DNA of 64,000 nt, from NCBI GenBank assembly GCA_029204225.1, contig CM055102.1, positions 51,082,626-51,146,625 on the forward strand, written 5' to 3'. Source of the DNA: Diphasiastrum complanatum. Taxonomy: Eukaryota > Streptophyta > Lycopodiopsida > Lycopodiales > Lycopodiaceae. Numbering within the stretch: position 1 is the stretch's first letter; each line of letters begins with the position of its first letter. Positions 21,441 to 34,107 of this stretch are shown here, piece by piece. The translations under genes and the position numbers were made by a program. Under the pieces are notes generated by a model, which saw nothing but the letters and a program-made list of their open reading frames with translations, made no database searches and was not told where the DNA came from.

Positions 21441-22010
21441 AAGCGAGTTTTGAGGTACATCATTGGAGCTCGAGATTTTGGCATATTGTATGAGGGATCA
21501 TCACCTAATCTTTTTGGATTTTCAGATTTGGACTATGCTGGAGATGTAATGGATAGGAAATCCATTAGTTCTTATTGTATTTTCATAGGTGATGGGGCTA
21601 TATCATGGATGTCAAAGAAACAAGCCACTATCTCATTGTCATCTCGTGAGGCCGAGTACAAAGCTCTTACACATTGCACAAAGGAGATGGTATGGATCAA
21701 GAGGATGATCAAGGATCTTCACTTGCTGGATTTTTCAGAGAGCCCAATCATCTTTTGTGACAATCAATCAGCCCAAAGAATGGCATCCAATCCTATCTTT
21801 CATGCTAGGAGCAAGCATATTGAGATACAATATCATTTTGTGAGGGAGCGAGTCATTGCAAAGGAGGTGGAGCTTCAACATGTGTCTTCAAGGGAATGTG
21901 TAGCTGATATCTTCACCAAAGCATTGGGAAAAGACTTGTTCATGAAGCATAGGACTTCACTTGGAGTATTATCAAAGTCTATGCTAAAACTAGTTGAAGA
22001 GGGAGTGTGA
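21441..22010 (+). pseudogene. Copia RNase H domain
   Basis: Begins KRVLRYIIGARDFGILY, followed by the catalytic-region motifs GFSDLDYAGD, SWMSKKQATISLSSREAEYKA, FCDNQSA, HARSKHIEIQYHFVRE and ADIFTKAL. RNase H degrades the RNA strand of the RNA-DNA hybrid during replication. This domain is complete and unbroken. Its TGA stop falls inside the first bases of the 3' LTR, a common copia arrangement. Confidence 0.9.
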
Positions 22011-22655
22011 AAGATTCAACTAGTTTCATCACATTTTGCAATATTTCCATATTTGGCATATTGAGGCCAAAACTTGTTTTAGACTTAGAGGTTGACTTTT
22101 CAAAGTTCATTAGTCTAAATTTCATTTGAATAAAATTTTTTTGAAAGTGTGGGAAAGATAGAATGCGAGTTTGAGTAGATTCAATTTGAATAAGTTGGGT
22201 AAATTGAATCTAGACCCAAAATTGGTAGGGTTAGCATTTTGGTGGGAAAGCCAAGTAGCCAAATAGGGTTTGGACCTGCTATAAAAGGATGTAACTCGTG
22301 GAGAGAGTCATATTCTCTCTTCTCTATCTCATTTCATGCTTATACATGGTTCTCTTGGGTTCTACTATCCATTGGTGCACTATCTTGGTGATTGCTTGCA
22401 ATTCTATGTGTAGAATGATCTATATTTGTTATTTTTGGATCCACACGTGTGAAATACAGTAGCTTGCTGGTTTTGTACGGACAACAACAGTACATAATCA
22501 TTTCATTCAAGTTTGATCAAGTTCTATTAGTGTTTGCATCTCAAATTGTGTGTAGATGCTGATTTTTCTACATTGGTGAAATTGGTAGTGTATTTCTTTT
22601 TCTAACCAAAGATCATTCAAGTAGATTGGATCTTAAGGATCTGAAATCTTTCACA
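22006..22655 (+). repeat. 3' LTR (650 bp)
   Basis: Same length as the 5' LTR and about 97% identical by eye. Starts TGTGAAAGATTC immediately after the polypurine tract GAAGAGGGAG and ends ATCTTTCACA, followed by the CCCGA duplication. Confidence 0.92.
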
Positions 22656-22660
22656 CCCGA

Positions 22661-23650
22661 CAGGCCCGTGAAATCATCCCCCCAGCGGGACCGCTGTGGG
22701 TACTCTCTAAAATAGCCCGACGGGCATTTTTACTATAAGAAGAAGGCGGATCTCGTCCTGTTTCTCACATTTCCAAGCTTTCTTAGAGTTGTTTATGCGA
22801 TAAATTGCTTCCTAATCCTCTTGCTTGCAATTTTATTTGCACATGACACTATTATCATAGCTTTAGGGGTTTGCTAAGTTTTTATGTCAAGCATCTTTGT
22901 GTAGGAGTTTGATAGGGCCAAAATTGGCAAAGATGGCAAAATTGTCAATTCCATGTGTAAAGCCACAATTTGGCCAAAAGTAGCTAATGATGCAAACTCG
23001 AGCTAGTTAGGCTTTTAAATAGGCTTGTGATACTTGTGTTAATGTAATTTGATGAGTGATAAAGTCAAAGTGTTGCCTTTGGTCAAAGGGTCCAATCAAA
23101 ATTGAGAAATCCTCATGAAGGGTCCAATAGAATTGCAAGATGGATGCATCACTCATCCAATAGCATTAGAGAGACTAGGATTAGGGGTCCAATAGGAAGT
23201 AAGCATGGCTCTCCACAAGTTTCATATGTACTCTCATTACCAATCATAATCTAAGTGAGTTTTTGAGTCATATTGAGGGATTCATTTTTGGTGCACGGCT
23301 ATTCACTTGGCTAGGTGTTATTAATGAATTTTCAATAATAATTTGTGTACGTGGTAATTATTGATTCATCTTTGGTGCACGACTATTCACTTGGCTAGGT
23401 GCTATTGATGAATCTATAACTATCATGATTGTTTATTGCATGATTAGTCTCAAGTTTGCGTGGTTATTTAGATTCATTTTGGTGCACGACTATTCACTTG
23501 GCTGTCAATTTTTAGAGAAAAAGGACAATTATGATTGTACTTATCAATCATTAAGAGTTATTGATTGCTTAATCCAAAGATCTATCAAGTTCTAGGTGTT
23601 AAATCTTGATCTAGATGCTTTACACTATGATTTAAGCAAGAGCAATGGAT
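22661..23650. other. Unassigned, with a thrice-repeated ~40 bp motif
   Basis: No coding domain. GATTCAT..TTGGTGCACGRCTATTCACTTGGCT occurs at about 23279-23319, 23362-23403 and 23470-23505, with unrelated spacers. The start of the stretch is the right half of the copia target with the palindrome GCCCGACGGGC and a TATA-like ACTATAAGAAG. Confidence 0.5.
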
Positions 23651-24356
23651 CAAATGATTAAAAACTTGGATGAGTGGCCTCACACATGTGGAGGACAATA
23701 CTTGTACGGCCTATTTACAGAGAGCAAAGTACTCAAACTTAGAAATGCATTTCAATCACAAAAACACAAGACAAATGTGGAAAATACAAGCAAGACTAGA
23801 ATTTGCCAATGTCACATCAACTTCTCATTGATTTGGTTGATACCTTTATAGATAAAGTACATCCACGAACTGTGTACTGTTCAGAAAGCCTTCACACGTG
23901 TGAAGAGTGCTTAGTCATCCAGATCCACCAATGGGAGCCATATGTGCTCATTTCCCAAAGTTAACTATTCTCTTTGGCTAGAAAACAAAAAAGCTAGTCT
24001 TCCACATTCATAGAAATATTCCCTATAAAATAGGATCTAATGGAATGTTCCTATATTAGCATCTAGAAGCTTATCCACACGTGTGAATGGTATCTTGACA
24101 TGTGTGAGTAATAACTCATTCACGTGGAAGTCCAATCTATTTACATAAAGTTTGACCAATTTGACCAATTTCAAGATTATACTGAAAGGTCAATTTCACA
24201 CTAGTGTAGATCAAGCTAAAATCAATCTAACTTTATAAAAGTGACTTATGTACATTCTTTCACACGTGGGAATAGACTCCACGTGTGTGAGATCCTATCA
24301 AGATCAATTATCTTAAGATTTACAAAGTACATCAAGTTGGAAGTGATATTTTTAAC
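23651..24356 (-). mobile_element. Copia 3' LTR, minus orientation, G-box rich
   Basis: On the minus strand TGTTAAAAATATCACTTCC begins at 24356 directly after a purine-rich GAAGTGAGAAAGAG and the end of RNase H, which is where a 3' LTR should start. It contains five CACGTG hexamers (23895, 24078, 24121, 24263, 24280) plus CACATGTG variants. The distal end is not defined; about 23650 is an estimate. Confidence 0.55.
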
Positions 24357-24429
24357 ACTCTTTCTCACTTCTAACTTGGCAAGTCTAATGTACATCTATC
24401 TACAACTCCAAGAGCATCTCTTAACTTGA

Positions 24430-25024
24430 AAAATGAATTTTTAACCAAAAGTTTGGTTAAGGTATCAGCTATGCACTTGCATGATGGCACACGATGAAGT
24501 TGAACCTCCTTGGATTGCACCTTCTCCCTCACAAAGTGATGAGCTATCTCAATATGTTTGTTCTAGCATGGAAGATCGGATTGTAGCAATTTGTTGAGAA
24601 GCTTGATTGTCACAATAGATGCAAGGGATCTCCTTGGCCTTTAGCACTTGAAGCTCCACCAAAAGTCTTCTTAGCCATAGAAGTTTTTTGGTTGTTGAAG
24701 TCAATGCCTTGTACTTGGCTTCACAAGAGGAAAGAGAAATTGTATCTTGCTTTTTGGAAAGCCAAGATATCACTCCTCCAAAAGAAAAGTGACAAATGCA
24801 CTTATGGATCTTATATCCATCTTGTCTCCTACAAAATTCGAATCCAAAAATGCCCTCAAGTACAAGTTAGATCCTTGATAGTGGATGCCAAAAAATCTAG
24901 TAGAAGAGACATATCTAAGCACTCTCTTGGCACTTTTCCAATGATGCATCAAAGGACCTTGCATATATTGACTTAACTTGCTTACACTATAACTTGATGC
25001 AAAAAATGCACTCAAAAAATGCAA
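24430..25024 (-). pseudogene. Copia RNase H fragment
   Basis: Minus-strand translation gives SVSKLSQYMQGPLMHHWKSA, RVLRYVSSTRFFGIHY and FLDSNFVGDKMD. After a frameshift near 24773 it gives SWLSKKQDTISLSSCEAKYKA and IYCDNQASQQIA, then remnants of the C-terminal HYFVREKVQ-type region in another frame. Same copia element as the RT at 26174-27095, from which it is separated by a 1.1 kb insertion. Confidence 0.85.
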
Positions 25025-26165
25025 ATTCTAGCTAAAGCTCTGGTGACAAACTGATAGAATAAATCTCGAACGATTCACGAAACTTTTCGTGAAACTTGAA
25101 TTATTTCTGTTTGAGTTGGATCATGCAGGCTCTATAACACAACCAAATGAAACGAGATGAATTCTAAATGAAAATGAAACGAAACGAAGCGAAGTGAAAC
25201 TTAAACGAGCATTCACATTGATTCATGCTGGAAGCACAAATTGCGAAACGAAACGAAATGAAGCAAAAGAATTCGCGACAAGATCAATCACTCCCTGTAA
25301 CGAGATGAGACAAGACAAGACGAGACGAAACAAGACGAAACGAAACGAAACTTAGGTGAGCTTTGTAATTTATTTACCCTTATAGCCAAGTGATCACAAA
25401 GCAAAGCACGAAGCGAAAGGATTCGCGAACAAAATTAGTTTGTCAGGAATTCAGAAATGATTGCTGGTCACACTGCCAGCTATATCATTCCTACAATCCT
25501 TCAAAGAGTACACAAACAAAGCTGATCTACGTTAACAGATTAATGTAGAATTCAACAATATCAAACCAAGGTATGAAATCAAATGAACAAATGAATCAGA
25601 CACACGAATAGTACCAGACAAATTTACATTCAAGATCATACAATCATTTAGATTAATAATGTGCACACAATATCATCTATTGATTTTTTTATTCTTCAAG
25701 CACTGCATGACAGATCCATGCAATGCGTTGGCATGAGAAAAATACGGTTCTCTCATAAATCGTGTCTCGCTTACTAGCAGACTTCTGGATCTACAAATCC
25801 TCTTACAGAAACTGTCTCGCACGCAGGTGAACTTCTATTCTGTATATTTCGTCTTCTAATTCTTGTCTTGCTTACTACGATTCGACTTACTATATTATGC
25901 ATCAAACAGAAAGTATATAGTTCACAAACAATTTCGTGTCGCGTCTTGTAACTTACAGATTAGAAAGATTAAACATCTACAACTAATCGCGAACAACAAG
26001 AGTGGCAGATTAGCCATGATCTAGAGCACTTCTGATGATGTCACGATATCAGATCAGATATCTATACCCCGTGGTACTTGGCTGATCTTCTTGGTTGTTC
26101 GTGGAGCACGACTGATTTTGTCATGTCACCTTTTGTCAAAGGTTCAGAATTGAAAGCTAGCAAAG
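25025..26165 (-). mobile_element. 1.1 kb insertion splitting a copia pol gene
   Basis: The copia reading stops at TRQDLSY on one side and resumes at SSYSVSKL on the other, so everything between is an insert. The left part carries GCTCTGGTGACAA next to CTGATAGAATAAATC, which could be a degenerate reverse primer-binding site beside a minus-oriented LTR end. 25165-25375 is a GAAAC/GAGAC simple-sequence tract. Similar direct words CTAGCTAAAGCTCTGG and CTAGCAAAGCTTTGG flank it. No coding content. Class uncertain; a solo LTR is the leading guess. Confidence 0.5.
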
Positions 26166-26173
26166 CTTTGGCA

Positions 26174-27095
26174 TTAGAAACAAAATGTTTCTTCATAGCT
26201 CAAATCCTGTCTAGTGATTGTCAGATAGATTAAGGAGCCTATTAGCTTCCTAAAGAGTGTGATGTCCTCAAAAAATGCTTCATCACAATCATTAGTAACT
26301 TTACAAACTTGCTCCATAGGGGTGTCAATCCCCTTACAATCTTTCATGCCAAACCTTTCAAGAATGGAAGTAGCATACTTTGATTGACTTATAAAAGTTA
26401 AATCACTACCTCTAGTAACTTCTATTTTAAGTATGAACTTAAGAAGTCCTAGATCTACCATCTTGAATTCACTAGACAAAGAAGCTTTAACATTTCTTAT
26501 GCCTTCACGATCATTTTCTGTCAATATGATATCATCAACATAAAGTACTAAAATGATGATCTTTCCATCATTAAATTTGATGTTCAAAGAAGGCCCATAA
26601 GAGCTAATCACAAAGCCAAGGCTAGTAGAGAAAATCATGCAACCTAGAGTACTCTTCCTTAAGTGGCAAACCTTGTCCTCCTCACCATCCTTGATGAAGC
26701 CCTTGGGTTGCAACATGTATATTTCTCCTCCAAGTAGCCATTCAAGAAAGCATTTGTCACATCCATTTGATAGAGATTCCACTTGAATAAAGTAACAATA
26801 CAAATCATCAATCTAATGGTTACAAGCTTTGCTAAAGGAGCAAATGTTTCTTTATAATCTATGTCTTTAGAAGAAATCCCTTAGCAACCAATCTAGATTT
26901 GTAATTACTTATAGATCCATCTTGATTGTACTTTAATCTATAGATCCACTTACATGCAAGTGGCTTCTTCCCATATGGAAGGTGTACAAGATTCCAAGTT
27001 TGATTATCTATCAAAGCATCAAACTCTACTTGCATTGCATCTCTCCAAACTTGTGATCTACTTGCATCTTCATAACATGATGGATCTTCAAGCAT
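26174..27095 (-). pseudogene. Copia reverse transcriptase, frameshifted
   Basis: 27095-26859 gives ASRSQVWRDAMQVEFDAL, NQTWNLVHLP and KWIYRLKYNQDGS, the RT N-terminus. 26803-26174 gives the palm with the catalytic motif VLYVDDIILT, then SSEFKMVDLG, SQSKYATSILERFGM and LIGSLIYLT. The part between is shifted in frame. Upstream, 27120-27340 is the Arg/Ser-rich linker after integrase (EPRRSTRSKAEP). The element is cut at about 27345 by the LTR of another copia. Confidence 0.88.
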
Positions 27096-27354
27096 TGTGG
27101 TTAGTAAAGAGTAAGAGGTAGAAGGAGTTTTGTCTTCCCTTTGCTTCCCTTTCTCAAAGGCTCGGCCTTGCTCCTTGTGGATCTTCTGGGCTCCTTTGGA
27201 ACTTGATTTTGATCTTCCAAAAGATCATTTTCAAGAGGCTCCTCCTCGGGTGTTGCAAGATCTTCATCACCTAAAAGATTAGATGCATTTGGAGACAGCT
27301 TGTAACTTTGAGATTCATCAAATAAGACATCCTTGCTAGGCTTTTACTTTTCTG

Positions 27355-27528
27355 ACAGGCAAAAAATGCGACATTGTGGTGACACTCTGTGTAATTCTAC
27401 AGACTGTGTAAAAAGACTTGGAAAATTGCAGACTATGTAAAGACACGGAAAAATACGCAGAACTGGATAAACAACGGATGAAGATTATAACTGATTATTC
27501 GATCAGTAAGAAAGAGAATAATCCAACA
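27355..27528 (-). repeat. Short copia LTR, minus orientation
   Basis: On the minus strand it starts TGTTGGATTATTCTC at 27528, right after the polypurine-like AAGGGGGAG, and ends TTTTTTGCCTGTCA at about 27355. It belongs with the RNase H fragment beside it. A related short LTR is at 61699-61897. Confidence 0.6.
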
Positions 27529-27535
27529 CTCCCCC

Positions 27536-27945
27536 TTAATCTGAATCCTTGAATGCCTTGACCTTCAAACTTAGTTCTACACATAATATTCTGTGTGATT
27601 CCAAACTTAATGCTTTGGTAAAAATATCAGTTGTCATATCTTGCGTTCTGCAGTACTGCAATCTGACCTCTTCATTGAGAACTTTGCTTTTGACGAAATG
27701 ATACTTCAGATCAATGTGCTTACTCTTGGAATGAGATCTAGGGTTGGCTGATAAAGCGATGGCACTTTGATTATCACAAAATAATGTCGTCAGAGCATAT
27801 TGATTCAGACCGATATCTGAGAGTAAGTTCCTCAACCAAATTGCTTCCTTTGTAGATTGAGAGACTGCGATATACTCTGATTCAATGGAAGATAGAGCTA
27901 TTGAAGATTGCTTGCGACTGACTTGCTTAGTGCTGGTCAATTAAT
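27536..27945 (-). pseudogene. Copia RNase H fragment (second lineage)
   Basis: Reads STKQVSRKQSSIALSSIESE, AIWLRNLLSDIGL, LFCDNQSAIALSANPRSHS, KHIDLKYHFVKSKV and DIFTKALS. The KQ-SS-IALSS-IESEY form and short LTR mark a different copia lineage from the neighbours. The rest of pol is missing; the fragment abuts a plus-strand copia at 27945. Confidence 0.88.
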
Positions 27946-28915
27946 GGACAATGGACTAGATGTACATTTTAAAAAATGGAGTGTGTTTCATCTTGAAAAG
28001 TGATAAGTGCATAGCTAGTGGCATTAAGCAAGGAAGGCTCTTTAAGTTGGATGCTAATGTGGCTATTGAAAGTGTGAATATGGTTAGGGAGGAGTTGACT
28101 CAAGTGGAGCTTTGGCACAAAAGATTGGGCCATCCTAATCTTCAATCAATGGAATCCATGGCATCAAAGGAGCTAGCTCTCGGCCTACCAAAAGCTTTCA
28201 AGAAATGTGGCAAAGTGTGTGAGGCATGTGGCCTTGCAAAGTCACACAAGACTTCCTACAAGTGATCTTTAACAAGATCTACCTCACCTTTGGATCTTAT
28301 CCATTCGGATGTACATGCTTTTTCTCATGAAAGTAATGGAGGTGCTTTAATGTATGTGACTTCTATAGATGATTGTACTAGATACACTTGGATTGAAGTA
28401 TTGCCTAAGAAAAGCCTTGTATATGAAGGTTTTGTAAAGTTTAAGTCTCTAGTGAAAAAGCAGCTTAGTTCTTGCATTGAAGTTCTCTAAGATGTGATAA
28501 TGGAGGAGAGTATATCTCCAACAAGTTGAGAGACTTTTGTGAGATCAATGGCATTAAGAGAGAGCTCACTTGTCCTTACACCCCCAAAAAAATGGGGTGG
28601 CCAAGAGGAAAAATAGGAGTCTTTGTGAATGTGCAAAGTATTTAAGACTTGATGCATCTCTACCCATCACTTTTTGGGGGAGGCCATAACTTGTGCTAAT
28701 TACTTATGTAATAGGCTTCCTAGTAGTGCTATTGGTGGGATCTCACCATTTCAAGCCTCGTTTGGCAATAAGCCCAATGTAAAAGATTTTAAAGTGTTTG
28801 GATGTATATGTTATGTCCACATTCCTTTGGAAACAAGAAGGAAAGAAGATGCAACTTTCTTCAAAGGAATATTTGTAGGCCATAGTCAAAATAGCAAAGG
28901 ATATAGGATATTTGA

Positions 28916-28920
<5 letters not shown>
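27946..28920 (+). pseudogene. Copia GAG-pre-integrase and integrase, broken
   Basis: Plus-strand frames give ELWHKRLGHPNLQSME and CEACGLAKSHKTSYK with a stop at 28262, then IHSDVHAFSHESNGGA and SIDDCTRYTWIEVL with a stop at 28488, then NGGEYISNKLRDF-like sequence in another frame, then CANYLCNRLPSSAIGG, GCICYVHIPLETRRKEDA and GIFVGHSQNSKGYRIF. All in the normal order for copia integrase but with several stops and shifts. Ends where the 28916-29940 insertion starts. Confidence 0.88.
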
Positions 28921-29940
<1,020 letters not shown>

Positions 29941-30190
29941 GACACCTATATCCTAGAGTCATGCTTGGTAGATAGGTAGAGTCAAAATCTCAACATAAAT
30001 CAAGGTCTAGATCCTATAAAGTAGGGATCTCTACCAAATAGACACAGCCACTTCTTTTGACTTGAGCTACCCTACATTAGGAGTGAATTGTCACCTGGCA
30101 CTTTGGCCATACATTTGTGGAATCCAATTATACACAAAAATATACAATATGCTACATGGCTAGATTTGCCGATGGTGGTGATTTTTTACA
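29941..30190 (-). mobile_element. Partial copia 3' LTR, minus orientation
   Basis: Starts TGTAAAAAATCACC at 30190 immediately after the RNase H end RFKRGV. Its body is homologous to the plus-strand LTRs at 46187 and 62584: CCATGTAG, GGGTTCCACA-like, CAAGTCAAGAGAG, TATTTGGT and CTACCAAGCATGACTCTAGGA in the same order. Homology stops at about 29945, where the neighbouring insertion begins. Confidence 0.7.
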
Positions 30191-32975
30191 CTCCTCTTTT
30201 GAATCTAGCCTTGGAAACTATGATGCTTTTATCAATTACTCCAATTGAAGATCTAAGATTGACAAATGAATCTTTAGGTACAGATTTAGTAAACAAATTA
30301 GCCAAGCAACTTGATGATGGCACATGTTGGAGCTTGATCTCTTTGGCTTGCACTTTTTCCCTCACAAAATGATGAGCAATCTCGATGTGCTTGCTCCTTG
30401 CATGGAATGTAGGATTAGTGGCAAGTGATTGGGATGATTTATTGTCAAAATAGATGATTGGGATCTCCTCCTTAATGAAATGTAACTCCACCAATAGCCT
30501 TTTGAGCCACAAGACCTCCTTGCATGTTGATGTCAAGGCCTTGTATTCAGATTATATGGACGATCATGAGATTGTATCTTGCTTTTTGGAAAGCGATGAT
30601 ACTACTCCATCACATAGAAAGGTGGCAAATGCACTTATTTACTTCCTATCAACTTTGTCACCTACAAAATCCGAGTCACGATAGGCTCTTAAGCCAATAT
30701 TAGTCCCTCTATACAATATGCCAAATTCTTAGTAGATGAGATATATCTTAGAACTCTTTTGGCCATCTTGCAATGTGAAACTAAAGGACTTTGCATGAAT
30801 TGACACTATAACTAAGATCAGGTCTAGTTATAGTCAAATATATTAAGGAGTCTATAAGCCTTCTATACAAAATGATGTCCTCAAAGGATGCTTCATCACC
30901 ATCAATAGATGCTTTTACATGTTGCTCCATTGGAGTCTCAATGCCTTAACAATTCTTCATTCCAAATCTATCTAGGATGGATGTAACATACTTAGATTGA
31001 AAAATGAAGCTAAAATCGCATCATCTTGTAACTTCTATTCCTAGAATGAAGCTTAATAGACTGAGATCTACCATTTTAAACTCTTTTTCAAAAGCAATTT
31101 TTACAACTCTAATTCCATCTAGATCATTACCACTCAAAATAATGTCATACAAAACAAGAATAATGACCTTACCATCACGAACTCTTATATACAATGATGG
31201 ATCATATGCACTCAATACAAAATTGATGGAAATGAAAAAGAGTACAGCCTAGAGTACCATGCTCTAGGTGCTTGCTTGAGCCCATAAAGGCTCTTATTCA
31301 AAAAACACACTTTCCTTCATGCTTTGCCTTGATGAAGCCCTCGGGTTTCCTCATGTAGATCTCTTTTCCTCCAAGTAGCCATTGAGGAAGGCATTTGTGA
31401 AAGCAAGTTGGGATAGCTCCCAATTGAAGGTAGTTGCAAGACTTATAATCAATCCACAGGAGCAAAAGTCTCATCATAATCAATGCCTTTGGTTTGTAAA
31501 AAATCCTTTTGCTACAAGCCTAGATTTATGCTTACTTATTGGTCCATCTTGGTTATACTTCAATCTATACACCCACCATCAATCAAATGGTTTCTTCTCT
31601 TGAGGAAGATTTACAAGATCCCAAATATGATTCTTAATGAGAGCATCATACTCTACTTGCATAGCATCCATCCAACTCTTAGATTTACAAGCATCTTCAT
31701 AGCAAGTTGGCTCATCTAACATTGAAGTAAGAAAAGTGGAATATTGGAAAGATGATGAGCCTTCCTTTGATCACCTTTTCCATCATAGGTGAGCCTCAAT
31801 GGCTCGACCCTTGCTCTTGTGGATCTTCTTGGAGTTCTTGGAGTTCTTGCATCTTGAGGTGGATCCTCAAGTTCTTCATCACTTTGAAGCTCCTCCTCCA
31901 TCCTAGCATGGTCCTTGGCATCAAGATGATTAGTAGCATTATCATCCAATTCAAAAACATGTCCTTCATAAAAAATAACATCCCTACTCACTATCACTTT
32001 GCTAGTGATGGGTATGAAGACTCTATAGCCTTTTCTATCCTCACCATATCCCACAAAGATGCCTTTGCTAGAGGTTGCATCATCCTTCTTCCTTGTATCC
32101 AAGGATTGGTGTACATAGAAAATGGATCCAAAAAACTTGAGATCCTTGAGACTGGGCTTCTCTCCAAATAGAGCTTCATATGGTGTGATTCCTCCAATGG
32201 CTTGGTTAGGCAATCTATTGCATAAGAAATTAGCACATGTTATTGCCGCACCCCAAAATGGTTTGGGTAGAGAAGCATCTAGCCTTTATAAGGCCTTAGC
32301 ACACTCACAAAGAGATCTATTTCTCCTCTCACTCACTCCATTTTGTTGAGGGATGTATGGACATGACAACTCCCTCTTTATGCCATTAGAACTACAAAAC
32401 TCAATCAATTTATTGGAGATATATTCATTCCATTATCACTTCTTAATACCTTGATTCTGGTACTAAGTTGATTTTCTACAAAAGTTTTGAACTTTAAAAA
32501 TGAATCATACACCAAAGATTTACTACACAAGAGGTAAATCCAACAATATCTAGAATAGTCATCAATGAAGACTACATAGTACTTGGCACCACCATTAGAT
32601 TCTTGTGAAAAACTATGAACATCTGAATGGATGATTTCAAGAGGAGTGCTAGATCTTGATGTATATCTAGAAAAAGGTAGTTTATGAGCCTTTGAGAGGC
32701 TACATGCTTCACACATCTTTCCACACTTTGACAAATGCTTGGGGAGGCCGAGTGCAAGCTCCTTTGCACACATTGTTTCCATAGCTTTGAAGTTGGGGTG
32801 GCCCAAACTTTTGTGCCATAGCCCACCTTTGAGATCTCCACCTTTGCGAAATAAATACTCTCCATAGCAACATTAGCATCAAGCTTAAACAATCTACCTT
32901 GTTTGAAACCTTTTGCTATACATTCATCATTTGGAGTCCATGGGCCATGTGGCACCCTTTTGTGTCCCCACATGG
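30186..32975 (-). pseudogene. Copia pol gene, near-complete order but heavily mutated
   Basis: From 32975 downward: GAG-pre-integrase (GRLFKLDANVAMES, MGHPNFKAMETMC, CEACSLSKAHKLPF), integrase (IHSDVHSFSQESNGG, FIDDYSRYCWIYLL, LRSDNG), integrase C-terminal half (NQAIGGITPYEALFGEKPS, GIFVGYGEDRKGYRVF, RSTRARVEPLRLTYDGKG), RT (31740-31021) and RNase H (30536-30186: IIYFDNKSSQ, HARSKHIEIAHHFVREKV, LFTKSVPKD). In RT the expected Tyr-x-Asp-Asp active site reads LVLYDIILSGN, i.e. two residues of the catalytic tetrad are gone. Several frameshifts. Its 3' LTR is the fragment at 29941-30190; gag and 5' LTR are not seen. Confidence 0.9.
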
Positions 32976-34107
32976 AAGAGAAACTTTAGAAGGGACAAAT
33001 GGGGCCCACTTGTCCTCTTTGCATGGAGGAAGGGGAGGAGCTTTTAGGACGGGGTAAAGGGGTGTACATTTTCATTCCTTCACCTATTAGTGCTCCCTAA
33101 GAGAAAGTTAGCATCTCCAATGTACTCACATGTGAACATGGAATTGTGACACTTTCTTTTGGAAAAGGGGTGCACATTGCTCCTATTGAAATTGATAGAA
33201 TCAGTTTACATCGACAAAATCATATGTAACCTCCAAACACACATATGTAACCTCCAAACACATTTGCTACACACTCACTCATTCACTCAATATGCTATCT
33301 AATTTTTTTGGAAGTGATGGGCCTAGATTACAACAATAACACGTTTGTCCCCCCTCCCCTTTCTTTTCTCTCTTGTTTTTTGAAGGTGGCTTACTAAACT
33401 GTCCAGCCCATATCAGATCGTGATTCTTGGTTTCAAGAGATCACACAGAGTCCCGCTTATCGTGTATCAAGAGTCTCCTATGAGACAGGATGAACACTGG
33501 GAGAGTTGAGAAGCCTGTTTTCATTATCGGCTGCTTAGTATGAGCAGAGATCTTGAAGAATTTTACGCATAAAGATGTGCTGTTTTTATGGTTTTTTAAT
33601 ATTTTGCTGCAAGTAGCAGTGGTAGATCTTCTACTTATTTCAAATTCTCTCTGACATTTCTGGTACAACAAGTTTGTTGTTTAGTAGAAACTTAAAGTAA
33701 CGTTTTAACAAGTATATTATGTATTTTCGCAAAGCTTTCCATTGAGATCCAAAATAGCTAATTTATATGATTTATGAGTGCTATTCACAGCAAACTTGTC
33801 CGGAATCTCCCCATTTCTCCACATGAGATACAGCCACTTCAAGAGCAACTCCTTAGTTAAATTTTGTAAGAAATAAAAGGTATCCAATTGGAGATAGTCA
33901 TATACAAGAATTCAGCTGTTCTATCCAGGAAATCGTTGTTGTCCATTGCCAGTTCTATTAGAAAACCTTCGATGAATACAGTCAAGGATAAGTATTAAAT
34001 ATTTAGAAAGGTTTTGAGCCGCATATTCTGGCAGGAATCGTGTCTACTGTGTGTGTTTTGAGTCTTAACACAAAAATAGTTTGGTGCTAGCATCCAGCTT
34101 GACTAGA
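32976..34107. other. Spacer and 3' flank of the auxin carrier gene
   Basis: No recognisable coding sequence. The last few hundred bases before 34108 should include the 3' untranslated region of the minus-strand carrier gene; no sharp polyadenylation signal stands out. Confidence 0.4.

Larger units (their letters stand above)
18337..22655 (+). mobile_element. Complete-ended non-autonomous Ty1/copia element
   Basis: 4.3 kb element flanked by CCCGA duplications (18332-18336 and 22656-22660). It has two 650 bp LTRs, both TG...CA; by eye they differ at about 17 positions (about 97% identical), so the insertion is moderately recent. Primer-binding site TGGTATCAGAGC is at 18987-18998, polypurine tract at 21990-22005. 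Inside are part of integrase and an RNase H domain. Gag, protease and almost all reverse transcriptase are missing, so movement would depend on another element's proteins. Confidence 0.92.

Noticed and set aside
23279-23505. CRISPR-like array
   Set aside because: Only three imperfect copies with unequal spacers in plant nuclear DNA; no cas genes.
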